The notes: generated from the letters alone by a model not told the origin. DNA of 46,165 nucleotides from Microcaldota archaeon (GCA_021803945.1 JAJZKW010000008.1:1-46165), one strand, 5' to 3'; counted from the stretch's first letter, positions 23,806 to 32,831 are shown. Program-made: numbers and translations.

Positions 23806-25073
23806 AGTATCCTACTCAACGCCCTTGAACCCTGCAATGATGGGGCTCCTAACAGTCCCCCGATCTTTTCAACCAGTTCATATGAGATCAGCAATCCTAT
23901 TATAAGTCCGACCAGATTTATTCCTACGGTCTCTAATCCCTGAACGAATGCAAAGACATTGGCATAGAAAAGATCTCCTAGATTGAATGTAATTATACTG
24001 GAATATGCAGACCATGAACCTGAAACGAAGTTTGGCACACTGCAGAGGGTGCTGAATTTTGAAAATGTTCCTGTCTGTCCAGACGTGGATGTGCCAATAT
24101 TACAGAAGCCTCTTCCAGCATTCGTACCTGACGCTGGATTATTCACTGAGAATGGATATATCAACGCTGGAAATATGATATAAAAGGCTATGAAAAGGGC
24201 TATCAGGGAGCCTCCTGCAGGCCTTGTCCACGGAAACGACCTGAGGGCGATGCCAATATACAGGAATAGCGGGAACAAGAAATAGATCATAACTAGGAGC
24301 ATTATAATTGATATACCTAGGAATATACTGCCGAAATACGTAGTCTGCTCATCCCACAGGAGGGCTGTCATCACAGATATACCCTGAAACGGAGTAAATG
24401 CGATTCCGGCAGAATTTGGTATAAGATAGAATGTGAGGCCTCCGAGGCCTGGCGGCGCGTTTGAAGCAAATATGTTTGTCACATAAAGATTAAGGAAAAC
24501 TCCAAACCAATTCGTGAAGCTTGTTATTACCACGTTGTTCTGTATATTGTTGCAAAGGGAGACGTACATTGCGGATGCGCTGCTGGAAGCCACGGCAGAG
24601 CCGCCCTGTAGCGCTGCGAAATTGACAAAGAAATTTATCGCTCCGCCTTCCCAGGCCAGTGTTATTCCGACAACGGTTATTATCGCCACGTTTATCATAG
24701 ATTCAAGCAGCTCTGCCTTTGCGAAATTCAGCAATGTCTCTATATGGAACGTATATCCAAAGGCATACACCAACCCTGCGACAAGCATCATTGCCAATAT
24801 TATGAGCAGAGAGATTGATACTATGGATCCGTAGTTTGTTGCCTTTGCCAGGGCGGGGTCGTAAGAGCTACTTGAGCTGAATATTGACGTACATTGGATT
24901 ATCGGCTGCGATAACGTTTGCCCTTTTGCAGGGCTCAAAGGACATCCTGATCCGAAGCGGGCACAGGCAGGAGATATCGAACTTGAAGGCACTTGAGCTG
25001 AAGCAACGCTTGTAACTGAAGCTGCAATAACTAGAAGCATAGCCAATTGGAATAATCTCAATTTATATGCCAT
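23802..25073 (-). CDS. VirB6/CedA-like polytopic membrane protein, paralog 4
   Basis: A 423-aa protein. A signal peptide (MAYKLRLFQLAMLLVIAAS, cleavage near VASA) precedes a Cys/Ser-rich segment and about seven helices. Block 1 is FAKAELLESM (117-126). Block 2 has Arg 278 in ALRSFPWTRPAGGSLIALF. Block 3 is VEKIGGLLGAPSLQGSRAL. The frame is open to 25106, which would add 11 residues and overlap paralog 3. I prefer ATG 25073 because it puts the signal peptide at the very N-terminus. Confidence 0.75.
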   Translation of the reverse strand: MAYKLRLFQLAMLLVIAASVTSVASAQVPSSSISPACARFGSGCPLSPAKGQTLSQPIIQCTSIFSSSSSYDPALAKATNYGSIVSISLLIILAMMLVAGLVYAFGYTFHIETLLNFAKAELLESMINVAIITVVGITLAWEGGAINFFVNFAALQGGSAVASSSASAMYVSLCNNIQNNVVITSFTNWFGVFLNLYVTNIFASNAPPGLGGLTFYLIPNSAGIAFTPFQGISVMTALLWDEQTTYFGSIFLGISIIMLLVMIYFLFPLFLYIGIALRSFPWTRPAGGSLIALFIAFYIIFPALIYPFSVNNPASGTNAGRGFCNIGTSTSGQTGTFSKFSTLCSVPNFVSGSWSAYSSIITFNLGDLFYANVFAFVQGLETVGINLVGLIIGLLISYELVEKIGGLLGAPSLQGSRALSRIL

Positions 25074-25083
25074 CCTTTTCAAC

Positions 25084-26811
25084 TCATATGAACCTACTAA
25101 GCCCAATTAAGGTGGTTTCTCCTCCCATAAGGGCAGAAAGCCCTGTCATTGCGGAGATCATCATAAGCAAATTAATTATCGGGACTATGAACCCTGAAAC
25201 TGTGATTATGCCGTACATGTTTACCAAAGCAGTGTATGCAGCTACAAGGTTGTGAGGACCTACTTGAGCTATGCATGATCCTCCTCCGGATCCAAAGAAT
25301 GGGCTGAAAAGTTGAGAGCCTTGTGAAGAGGCACTGTTCGAGAATAACAACGAAAAGATAATTGAAGTTGGTCCGAGGAAGTTGGATACTTCAGTTGTTG
25401 TGAGTATACCCAACTCCGTTAAGAAGATATAATTCCCTCCGGAAGGATAGCAGGAGTAAAGATTAATTATGTCTGCAGCGCTCGGAAAAACATAAAAGCT
25501 TAGGTTCTTTTTCACATAGCATATGGGCTCATTGGAAAATGGATTGGATGTTTGAGTTGTGGATGAAGATTGAGAAGGAGGACAGGAGCGAGCCGTTGGA
25601 GGGCATTTTGTAGAGGTAGCGGGTGTGGACTGGCTCGTAGACTTGTATTGGTTTTCAGCTTGCGCGACTGTTTTGCATGCTGAGATTGATGAGGTATATG
25701 AAGGTGGCTGGAGGCCTTTGTATATGTAGCTTGTCTGCAGATTGTTTGCGCTGGTGTAACAGAAAAGCACGCTGTTGCTTCCACTTCCCGACACTGGGCC
25801 GAAGCCGCACAAAGCCATCCCAGGCACAAGGCTAGAGCCTATGAACGGCTGTGATTGCAGGTTATTGAGAGCTCCGTATTCTATTAGATATATTGTTGGC
25901 AATAGGATTATTCCAGCTATGGTGGCTGCAGTTATGAGACCTCCGGCTCTCCTTGTGAAGGGTATTGTCCTGAGGATTATACCTGCGGCAAGGAGATACG
26001 GCCAGCCTATCAGCAGGATTATTATGACAGTCAATTCTATTATCTCCATGTAGAGCGTCATCGTCGCCTGTATCACTATTGATGGAGCAATCAGCCTCTG
26101 CAGCACATATCCATTATATGGTTTGTAGCTTATCTGAAGTTTTGTCATGAGGGAGGAAGGAGACCATGGAACTACGCAATCGCCAGGTGTGCAAAATCCT
26201 ATGAATGGTGCCATGTTCCTAAGGAAGAATACTAGGCTATCAAAATTATACATAGCATTAAGCTCCATTGTAGACTGGTTAGTCATGTTTGCGATTATGA
26301 CGTACATTGAAGCTAGGCCGTAGTCAATGTGGGAAGTTACTCCGCCTTTTGGGCCTGTCGGCCCTATAAGGTTCTGGCATACTGCTGCGGTAGGTTCTGG
26401 CAGGCCTGCAGCTGCCTTTTTGCTATTAAGCAGGTTTACCTGCGAATTGGATAGAGAAGTTGTGCATATGTTCGATATCTGCGAAGCGCCATTGGGTCCG
26501 AGTATCGTTGAAAAGCTTATGTCAGAGGTGCCGATCATGTACAGCACGCCTATTATTATGATGACAAGAGCTATGCTCCCGAGGGCCTGCTCGAATTCCG
26601 TTATCGCGGAGCTTTTTATTCTTGAATTATTCAGCAGGTACCCAATCATGTAATATACTCCGGCCAACAGGGTAGCTAGCAGCGAAGCGATTATTATAAT
26701 AGGGAACCAGTTGGTAAATGCAGAATAGTGAGAGGATATTGGAGTTGGGGCAGAATGGACTAGAGGGATTAGTACTAATGCAAGAAGCATATAGATGATT
26801 TTGTAGTTCAT
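25084..26811 (-). CDS. VirB6/CedA-like polytopic membrane protein, paralog 3 (with large loop)
   Basis: A 575-aa protein, the largest of the six. It has a signal peptide (about 1-20, cleavage near VHSA). Block 1 is ITEFEQALGS (70-79). A long first extracellular loop (about 97-240) carries Cys residues. Block 2 has Arg 281 in LRTIPFTRRAGGLITAA. Next is a second, Ser/Thr/Cys-rich extracellular insert (about 315-470). Block 3 is LSALMGGETTLIGLSRFI. The loops could form the external part of the channel. It overlaps the stop of paralog 2 by 4 nt. Confidence 0.75.
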   Translation of the reverse strand: MNYKIIYMLLALVLIPLVHSAPTPISSHYSAFTNWFPIIIIASLLATLLAGVYYMIGYLLNNSRIKSSAITEFEQALGSIALVIIIIGVLYMIGTSDISFSTILGPNGASQISNICTTSLSNSQVNLLNSKKAAAGLPEPTAAVCQNLIGPTGPKGGVTSHIDYGLASMYVIIANMTNQSTMELNAMYNFDSLVFFLRNMAPFIGFCTPGDCVVPWSPSSLMTKLQISYKPYNGYVLQRLIAPSIVIQATMTLYMEIIELTVIIILLIGWPYLLAAGIILRTIPFTRRAGGLITAATIAGIILLPTIYLIEYGALNNLQSQPFIGSSLVPGMALCGFGPVSGSGSNSVLFCYTSANNLQTSYIYKGLQPPSYTSSISACKTVAQAENQYKSTSQSTPATSTKCPPTARSCPPSQSSSTTQTSNPFSNEPICYVKKNLSFYVFPSAADIINLYSCYPSGGNYIFLTELGILTTTEVSNFLGPTSIIFSLLFSNSASSQGSQLFSPFFGSGGGSCIAQVGPHNLVAAYTALVNMYGIITVSGFIVPIINLLMMISAMTGLSALMGGETTLIGLSRFI

Positions 26812-28016
26812 ACATTACCCCAGAACGGCCCTGCGCCTATTATCTTTCCTGTTGAATTTAACCCTTTTGTAAGTCCCTGGGCGAACGCAAGGGTTATCGC
26901 CAAATCTATGCCTATCAGGACTATCCCTTCAAAAGCGTATTCCGCAGTGGAGATAGAGAGATTTACTATGACACCTGGTGCCTGCAGCATAGTCTGAATG
27001 AGCTGCTCTATTATTGTGAATATTCCCCCATACTGCGAAAGGGGAGATGAGAAGAACGATGACAATGAGCCTATTTGGGAAATGGGAGATCCGGAGTGCG
27101 GGAAGGCGCTAGTCTGCTGATTGAATAATTGCGAAGTTGGAATCGAAGAAAGGGCATAAGGCGCATTGTATTGGCCGTATGGGTTGCATATGACAGAAGA
27201 CGCGCTGCAAGGTGTATAAATCCATGAGATTATATATCCATTCATTAGTATTGCTAGCGGCAGTATGAAATAGAAGCCTATGGCTAATGCCATTATGGAA
27301 TCTGCAGATTCTCTGAGTTTCGGCCCAGCAAATGGTATTGACCTCATTATCAGAGAAAGCGGCACTATTACCGTTAGTGCGAGCGCCTCTATTACAGGCA
27401 GAAGCAGGTAGATCATGAAGATGATTCCGAATGACACAACTATTAAGGGCTCGAACGCAGACCCGAGCGCACCGCTCATCCCGAAGATGAAGCCGACAAG
27501 GTCTGGGGAGGTTGAGTATCCAATGGCGCTAGAAAAGAAGTCTTCTAGGGTGCTTATGGTGTTTGCAGTTATGGCAAGCAATACAGACTCGGAATATATT
27601 TGGGTGAAAAGGCCAAGGCCTTTTGAGAACATGAGATTACCAAGATAAACCTGCGAATACTGCATTGGATCACTGTATACTGTCTTCGTTATTGAGGTTG
27701 ATGATGATACAAGGGTCTGGCCGATATTGCAGGTTATGGCCGAAAATGCCATCAAGACCATGATTATGCCTATGCAGACTACTCCCTGAAATGCCTCGTA
27801 CTTTGCAGCGGATTTCATCTTTTCGCCCATTGAAGCCGGGAAAACGTTGCTCAGGGCATAGACAAGCGCAGCTATCGAGAATGAGAGGAGTATGACTAGG
27901 AGGTTTATCTGTATCCACCCGTAGGTGTTCAGGGTATTCGTTGATGTTGTGGTGCCGCCAAAAACACACGTAGTGCTATACGCGTTATGAACTGCGGAAA
28001 GTATTATTGGTAGCAT
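26808..28016 (-). CDS. VirB6/CedA-like polytopic membrane protein, paralog 2
   Basis: A 402-aa protein. A short N-terminal Cys-containing external stretch is followed by about seven helices. Block 1 is SAAKYEAFQG (69-78). Block 2 has Arg 225 in MRSIPFAGPKLRESADSIM, where the usual Gly-Gly is replaced. Block 3 is diverged (LTKGLNSTGKIIGAG). Extracellular loop at about 265-330 is Ser/Tyr/Pro rich. It lies 11 nt after paralog 1. Confidence 0.75.
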   Translation of the reverse strand: MLPIILSAVHNAYSTTCVFGGTTTSTNTLNTYGWIQINLLVILLSFSIAALVYALSNVFPASMGEKMKSAAKYEAFQGVVCIGIIMVLMAFSAITCNIGQTLVSSSTSITKTVYSDPMQYSQVYLGNLMFSKGLGLFTQIYSESVLLAITANTISTLEDFFSSAIGYSTSPDLVGFIFGMSGALGSAFEPLIVVSFGIIFMIYLLLPVIEALALTVIVPLSLIMRSIPFAGPKLRESADSIMALAIGFYFILPLAILMNGYIISWIYTPCSASSVICNPYGQYNAPYALSSIPTSQLFNQQTSAFPHSGSPISQIGSLSSFFSSPLSQYGGIFTIIEQLIQTMLQAPGVIVNLSISTAEYAFEGIVLIGIDLAITLAFAQGLTKGLNSTGKIIGAGPFWGNV

Positions 28017-28027
28017 ATTAATCAGGT

Positions 28028-29287
28028 TTAAGCCAGTTTCAGTTTGTTTCCTAAGGACAGCCTTATAGAACCTCCCATTGCCTTTGCGATGGCATCAACG
28101 AGCGGATACATTATTATTAGATCAAAAACGAACAATAGCATTTGTATTATGATGTAGAACCCGATGACAAATATTTGATTTAGGTAGGTGTATATTGCAC
28201 TTAAGGAGAATACTGGAAAAGCCGCCCATATAGAATAAAATAGGTTTGTAGGAGCTACGGAGCCCGGAGAGAATATTGAAGCTAGACACAAAAATGATCC
28301 GATAATACCTGCTCCTGCAGAGGAAGATACGGCTGTGCATGATTCTGATGCGAAGAGAAATGGCACTGGAACTGATATTGGTAATGCACTTGCGATTAAA
28401 GTTGTTACTTGATAGTTGAAGAGTATGAATGTCGCAGGTATTACAAGACATAGCGCCACGCCTATAGCTATGATGGTACCCCCAATCCCACGGATGAATG
28501 GGAATGCCCTGAACATTATCCCAAGAGGGATGAAGAAGGTTAACCCTATGTATGCAAATGACGGCAGGGTGGTTAGGAACCCTATTATGAGTGCAGTGAA
28601 TGGGAAGAGCATGAAGTTTACAAGATCCCCTATTATAGAGCTGAACGGAGATATAAAGTAATTGCCAGTCTGCAGCATCCAGTTTGCGAACGGGAGGAAC
28701 TGCACGCCGAAAAACAGTGTTACATATTCCAATATTGGTATTGGTATATAGAACCCTAGCTGCACGCTGGACCAGAAGCCAGTGCCTGCTGACATTATCC
28801 CTACTTCGCTCCATATGTTTGTCAGGTTGCTGTTCACATTGCATAGGTACCCTTCAGCTCCGGCTACTAGCGGGGTTATGTCAGCAAAGGCTGACGTGTG
28901 TATCCCTGTAGCTATTGAATTGGGCACTAGCGCATATGAAAGATTTCCGATGAACATTATCGCTCCGTATATGCTAACTATTATTATCGCGGATTTAGCG
29001 ATTTCCCAGTATTCGTTTTGGATCCAGTTCCTTATCCCAGTATTGGGGAACAGCCTGCTTATTACAAATGCAATCGCAACAACATCGAAGGATACGGTCA
29101 GCGCTATCAAAGCCAATCCAACTCCAGCCCCGGAATTTGTAATAGGAGTAGTATAACCAGATACGCAAACCTGAGGTATGGGCGAGCCGTTGGGATAAGA
29201 TATGGCACCTGGAGGAGTGGAAGCATATATGACATTCGAAAGCGCTAGCAGTAGAAACGCAAAGAGAACCGATAACCTTAGTCGCAT
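28028..29287 (-). CDS. VirB6/CedA-like polytopic membrane protein, paralog 1
   Basis: A 419-aa protein. A signal peptide (MRLRLSVLFAFLLLALSN, cleavage near IYAS) is followed by seven or eight helices. Block 1 is IQNEYWEIAKSA (89-100). Block 2 has Arg 260 in FRAFPFIRGIGGTIIAIG. Block 3 is IAKAMGGSIRLSLGNKLKL. It is the first gene of the six-gene run. A TATA box about 25 nt before a predicted start just upstream of the ATG suggests that the run to 21612 is one operon. Confidence 0.75.
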   Translation of the reverse strand: MRLRLSVLFAFLLLALSNVIYASTPPGAISYPNGSPIPQVCVSGYTTPITNSGAGVGLALIALTVSFDVVAIAFVISRLFPNTGIRNWIQNEYWEIAKSAIIIVSIYGAIMFIGNLSYALVPNSIATGIHTSAFADITPLVAGAEGYLCNVNSNLTNIWSEVGIMSAGTGFWSSVQLGFYIPIPILEYVTLFFGVQFLPFANWMLQTGNYFISPFSSIIGDLVNFMLFPFTALIIGFLTTLPSFAYIGLTFFIPLGIMFRAFPFIRGIGGTIIAIGVALCLVIPATFILFNYQVTTLIASALPISVPVPFLFASESCTAVSSSAGAGIIGSFLCLASIFSPGSVAPTNLFYSIWAAFPVFSLSAIYTYLNQIFVIGFYIIIQMLLFVFDLIIMYPLVDAIAKAMGGSIRLSLGNKLKLA

Positions 29288-29318
29288 GAATATACTTGAC
29301 GTACAGAAGTTTAAAAAT

Positions 29319-29329
29319 CTTTATAAAAA
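29319..29329 (-). promoter_or_regulatory. Promoter of the six-paralog operon
   Basis: The minus strand reads TTTTTATAAAG about 37 nt upstream of ATG 29287. This predicts initiation near 29298 and a leader of about 11 nt. A second AT-rich box (TTTTTAAAC) overlaps downstream. Confidence 0.5.
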
Positions 29330-29413
29330 CTCGTTGTATATGACGAACTTTGATCGCAGCGTGTCATTGGATGAGGTTAAATCCAGAACGAGCAATTGCA
29401 TCTCGGAGGCATG

Positions 29414-30151
29414 TCAGTGCCTGAGCAGCCTGAATCTGTCCATATACGCCTCGGCTATGAATATAATAAAATACGGGACTACGAAGAGCGAGTTGAGGAC
29501 AAGGACAACGTACCTGGACCAGAATGTGCCGAGCAGCGATATGGACACCGTGTCCAGGACAGAGACTACGATGGTTATAAGCACAAGCCATAAGAGGAAG
29601 TACTGAGGCTCGCGGAGCACCAGCCTTGCGCTATCCTTTACAGCACGCATGATCTTCTTATCGTCAACCACTACCGCGCTCGGAGCATAGAATATTATCG
29701 CGAACCCGAAGAGCCCTACCACTGCTGTGAGCAATGTTGATATCCCGAACGAATAGCCTATGATGTTTGCGGCAGTCATTATTATGGCATATACAAGGAA
29801 TATCACGAATACCTTGCCTATGTATGCCTCTATGTTCTTGAACGTCCTGCTGCCTATTGTTGAGTGCGTCCTCTTCGACTTCACCAGTATGCTTATCAGC
29901 ACAAAGGCGAAGCTCAGGAAGAGGAGGGAGAATATTGTGGAGGCAGTTATGACTGCGAGGCTCAGCAGATTAATGTTCCCGTTCACGAATACGCTCGCGC
30001 TCCGCAGGAAGATCGCTCCTGCAGAGATGTACGTGGGGAGCGGAGCCAGCATGGGTATGGCGAAGGCTATAAGGAAAGGTATTGAAAAGATCACAGCAAG
30101 GCTTATCTTATCCCTGTAAAGCTCAAAAGACTCCTGGATTACTCCGGCCAA
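29414..30151 (-). CDS. Six-helix membrane protein of unknown function
   Basis: A 245-aa integral membrane protein with about six hydrophobic helices, including a long first one (SLAVIFSIPFLIAFAIPML). Cytosolic charged links include VKSKRTHSTIGSRTFKN and DDKKIMRAVKDSARL. The overall look is that of DUF4013-like membrane proteins, but I cannot assign a family. The start is TTG at 30151, since no in-frame ATG or GTG is better placed. A TTTTAA box lies about 25-30 nt upstream. It is between the six-paralog operon and the glycosyltransferase-like gene. Confidence 0.65.
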   Translation of the reverse strand: MAGVIQESFELYRDKISLAVIFSIPFLIAFAIPMLAPLPTYISAGAIFLRSASVFVNGNINLLSLAVITASTIFSLLFLSFAFVLISILVKSKRTHSTIGSRTFKNIEAYIGKVFVIFLVYAIIMTAANIIGYSFGISTLLTAVVGLFGFAIIFYAPSAVVVDDKKIMRAVKDSARLVLREPQYFLLWLVLITIVVSVLDTVSISLLGTFWSRYVVLVLNSLFVVPYFIIFIAEAYMDRFRLLRH

Positions 30152-30302
30152 AGGCTTGCACCTGTCATCTATGAGGGATTAAAAGTTAAAAAGATATGCC
30201 TATTTTGGATAGGTCATTAAAATGCGGTTTTTATTAAAATTGTACACAATACCTAGTACAAAAACTGCTGCGTTATAGCACTATTGCAAGCGATGGAGTA
30301 AA

Positions 30303-32180
30303 CTAGCGGTATTCTATTGGATGCGACCTGTAATAATAATCTTGATTGTATAGCACAGCGGAGAAATATGCTGGCTTTATTATATTCCCAGAAATAGTTG
30401 CGGAAATATTGTAGTTCCCAGATGAAGGAAGCATTATTTTGTTTACATTCACAGAACATGGAAAACTGCAGTTAAGAGAACCTTTCATTATGCTGGAATT
30501 ATATAGACCGTAGTACATGTCGCTCCCATTGCTCATGACTTCTATGAGAAGTGACACATTGGCATTGCTTTCAGGCACTGCAGATAGCCTTGATGCATAT
30601 ATGAAGTTGCCTGAAGATGATCGTACAATGGATTGGTTTTGAATAGATATGCCAAGGTTGTTTGTATATGCTAGATGTCCTGCATAAATTACAGCGATAA
30701 TTAATACTACTGCCGCCGCAATTATGCCAAAAAAGGCAAAGGCATAATCCTTATTTTTGTTCAGTGCAGAACGCATGGAATTCTTGCTGTCATCTTTGAT
30801 GCCAGACTCGGAAATGAATGCGAATGCGGCAAATGGAAGCAGGTAATATATAGCGAGGCCGTGGTTCAAGAAGAGAAATGGGATTATACTCAGGAGAGGC
30901 ACAAGCTTTTTCTTGTTCGTGTACAGGAGGATTGCGATTGTAAGCGCTAAGGAAAGCAGGAATAGATACACGAATGTGTGGAAAGGCACCGGATACACTG
31001 AGACTAAAAAGTAGCCTATTGGGGCTAGGCTGTTTGGAAGGATGTTTGAAGCGACAGTTAGGAGATTATGGACATATATTGCAGGGTCGGCAGATATGAA
31101 ATAGCCGTTTATCAAAAGAAACACTGAAAGCGATCCAATAGCATCAGCAATGCCTTTCTTGAATCCGTAGCTGTTGAACGAGTATACTATGAACAGAATC
31201 ACTATCACCCATAGCTGTTCCTGCAATGAGAGCGCAATTCCCAGAATCAGCCATGAATATTTATCTCCGAATCTTGAGTACATAAGGAGGATTACTGCCA
31301 TCATCAGGAAGATGACAAGCGATGACAGCGAGAGTATTAGCATTCCTAGCAGGAAATATGCTGGAAAGTTAGATTTCATCTCCTTCTTATTCCGCGCGAT
31401 AAGAAGATAGGAGAAGATGAATACTAGAAAGAATATTGCTCCTTGTGACTTCATGAAGCTGCCGGTGAGGGCCTGCATTGATGGATTGAATATAAGGAAG
31501 AAAGGTAGTTGCACTAGGAAATAAAGGGCAGGATAGCCAAGCATGTCCATTATGCCGCTATTCGAATTAATAGTGAGCCCCACATTGGTAGATTGGTGAT
31601 AATTGTATAGGATATTTGCAATTGAAACTGAATACGGATTGATGCCTCCTAAAAAGCTCTTGATTGCGTAGAAGGCTATTACAGTTTCATCGTCTGCTAC
31701 GAAAATTAGATATGTGAAATATATTGCAATGATAAGCACAATCAGTGCCATTAAGGCAATTTTAACCTTTTTGTTTTTTATGTACAGGTATAGCTGAAGC
31801 ATGAAGAATATCGGAATAAACAGTAAGAAGTGGATAAAGGTGTACTGCGCGTAGCTGAGCTGAGACAGTCCGGCAGCTCCGTTGACTATGAGGAGACAGG
31901 TGGCTATGATGAAAAGGACAGCGGAAAGAAGGAAAAGATAACTTAATGATCTAGATTCGTTATTTTGTGCGTTTTTTTGAAGTCCATATACCATCATGTA
32001 TGCGATGATTACCATTGAGTATACGGCCATTACTGCTGCGCCGATATTTGAGAAATACGCGATACTGAAAGTCAGGGAAATTGAGAATAATATGAGAGAA
32101 ATTACCAGGCGCCTTGGCTCTTTTGCAAAAAAGAGCCGCAAGTTTTTCCTCTGGTAATTTCCAGTGTTTGGATTACCCAT
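30303..32180 (-). CDS. GT-C type membrane glycosyltransferase-like protein
   Basis: A 625-aa protein with a dozen or so hydrophobic helices and a C-terminal extracellular domain of about 120 residues. After the fifth or so helix comes an acidic loop ADDETVIAFYAIKSFLGG followed by INPYS, then a GYPALYFLVQLPFF segment. This layout is typical of GT-C enzymes of the PMT/GT39/GT87 kind that use lipid-linked sugars on the outer face. The C-terminal part has several N-x-S/T sequons and two Cys. It sits 67 nt after the VirB2-like pilin gene, so glycosylation of the pilin or other surface proteins is a reasonable inference. Confidence 0.65.
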   Translation of the reverse strand: MGNPNTGNYQRKNLRLFFAKEPRRLVISLILFSISLTFSIAYFSNIGAAVMAVYSMVIIAYMMVYGLQKNAQNNESRSLSYLFLLSAVLFIIATCLLIVNGAAGLSQLSYAQYTFIHFLLFIPIFFMLQLYLYIKNKKVKIALMALIVLIIAIYFTYLIFVADDETVIAFYAIKSFLGGINPYSVSIANILYNYHQSTNVGLTINSNSGIMDMLGYPALYFLVQLPFFLIFNPSMQALTGSFMKSQGAIFFLVFIFSYLLIARNKKEMKSNFPAYFLLGMLILSLSSLVIFLMMAVILLMYSRFGDKYSWLILGIALSLQEQLWVIVILFIVYSFNSYGFKKGIADAIGSLSVFLLINGYFISADPAIYVHNLLTVASNILPNSLAPIGYFLVSVYPVPFHTFVYLFLLSLALTIAILLYTNKKKLVPLLSIIPFLFLNHGLAIYYLLPFAAFAFISESGIKDDSKNSMRSALNKNKDYAFAFFGIIAAAVVLIIAVIYAGHLAYTNNLGISIQNQSIVRSSSGNFIYASRLSAVPESNANVSLLIEVMSNGSDMYYGLYNSSIMKGSLNCSFPCSVNVNKIMLPSSGNYNISATISGNIIKPAYFSAVLYNQDYYYRSHPIEYR

Positions 32181-32247
32181 ACTCTAGCCATTTCACTGTA
32201 GGCGTATCTGTAGACGCGCTTGTATACGCATCAGCAGGCCGGGAAAA

Positions 32248-32607
32248 TTATGGGCAAGTTGGAGAAGTTATACTTGATCCGCCAGCACTTGCTATCATAC
32301 CGATCAATGACGGGGCTATTATTACTATTATAAGGCCCACTATTCCTCCGACAATCATGCCAAGCGACCATCCCTGAAGGTTTCCCTTGAGGTTGCCTGC
32401 TGCAGGAAGCATGTGTGCAACTGCGTATAGCGCTCCACCTAGTATGAAGAGTGCAAGTGCCAATATCCCTACAACCGATCGAATGCTGCCGATTATTCCG
32501 CAAAGGCTGCTGCTTATTGCTGTTGAAGCTTGAGCTGTTACGAATTGTATCGCAATCGTTCCTGCAAAAACCAGTACCATCAGGTAGAATCTGTTTATAT
32601 AAGCCAT
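32248..32607 (-). CDS. VirB2/TrbC-like pilin
   Basis: A 119-aa small protein. A signal peptide (MAYINRFYLMVLVFAGTIAI, cleavage near VTAQA) is followed by two hydrophobic helices. The first is in SVVGILALALFILGGALYAV and the second in GMIVGGIVGLIIVIIAP. A short polar loop between them holds GNLKGNLQGW. That hairpin, plus small size after processing (about 93 aa), is the VirB2/TraA/CedA1 pilin plan. Two Cys, at the start of the mature part and at the extreme C-terminus (SPTCP), could form a disulfide. The frame is open to 32640. I chose ATG 32607 because the TATA box at 32648 predicts a start at about 32625. It is the first gene of the minus-strand locus. Confidence 0.78.
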   Translation of the reverse strand: MAYINRFYLMVLVFAGTIAIQFVTAQASTAISSSLCGIIGSIRSVVGILALALFILGGALYAVAHMLPAAGNLKGNLQGWSLGMIVGGIVGLIIVIIAPSLIGMIASAGGSSITSPTCP

Positions 32608-32646
32608 ATTCTCAACTTTTTCGTGAATAGCTATAGACAATAGCTG

Positions 32647-32810
32647 GTATAAATATCTTTCGGGAGCAACCGCGTTTAGGGCCTTTGGCGGTTTCTGTAG
32701 CTTGTAGCCTTTTGAGCGACTGCAAGTTATGTCTCTGGCGAGCCCTGCATGAAATTTTGCGTGGAGCCATAAAGCGCTTAAGTAGTTAATAATATAAGCT
32801 TAAATATAGA
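32647..32810. promoter_or_regulatory. Divergent promoters: pilin (minus) and pilus operon (plus)
   Basis: TATAAATA at 32648-32655, read on the minus strand, lies about 26 nt before the predicted pilin mRNA start. CTTAAATATA at 32799-32808 on the plus strand lies about 25 nt before 32829, so the pilus operon mRNA starts almost at its ATG (32832). No gene is seen in the spacer. Confidence 0.5.
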
Positions 32811-32831
32811 ACTAATCAGTATCGTGTTTAT

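Noticed and set aside
30160-30302. Possible small RNA or hairpin between two membrane genes
   Set aside because: Only weak 5-bp stems in AT-rich sequence; nothing beyond what chance would give.
11339-32607. Integrated conjugative plasmid or virus
   Set aside because: No relaxase, coupling protein, integrase, attachment-site repeat or virion gene is seen in the window. The tRNA at 11-83 shows no repeated 3' end near the locus.
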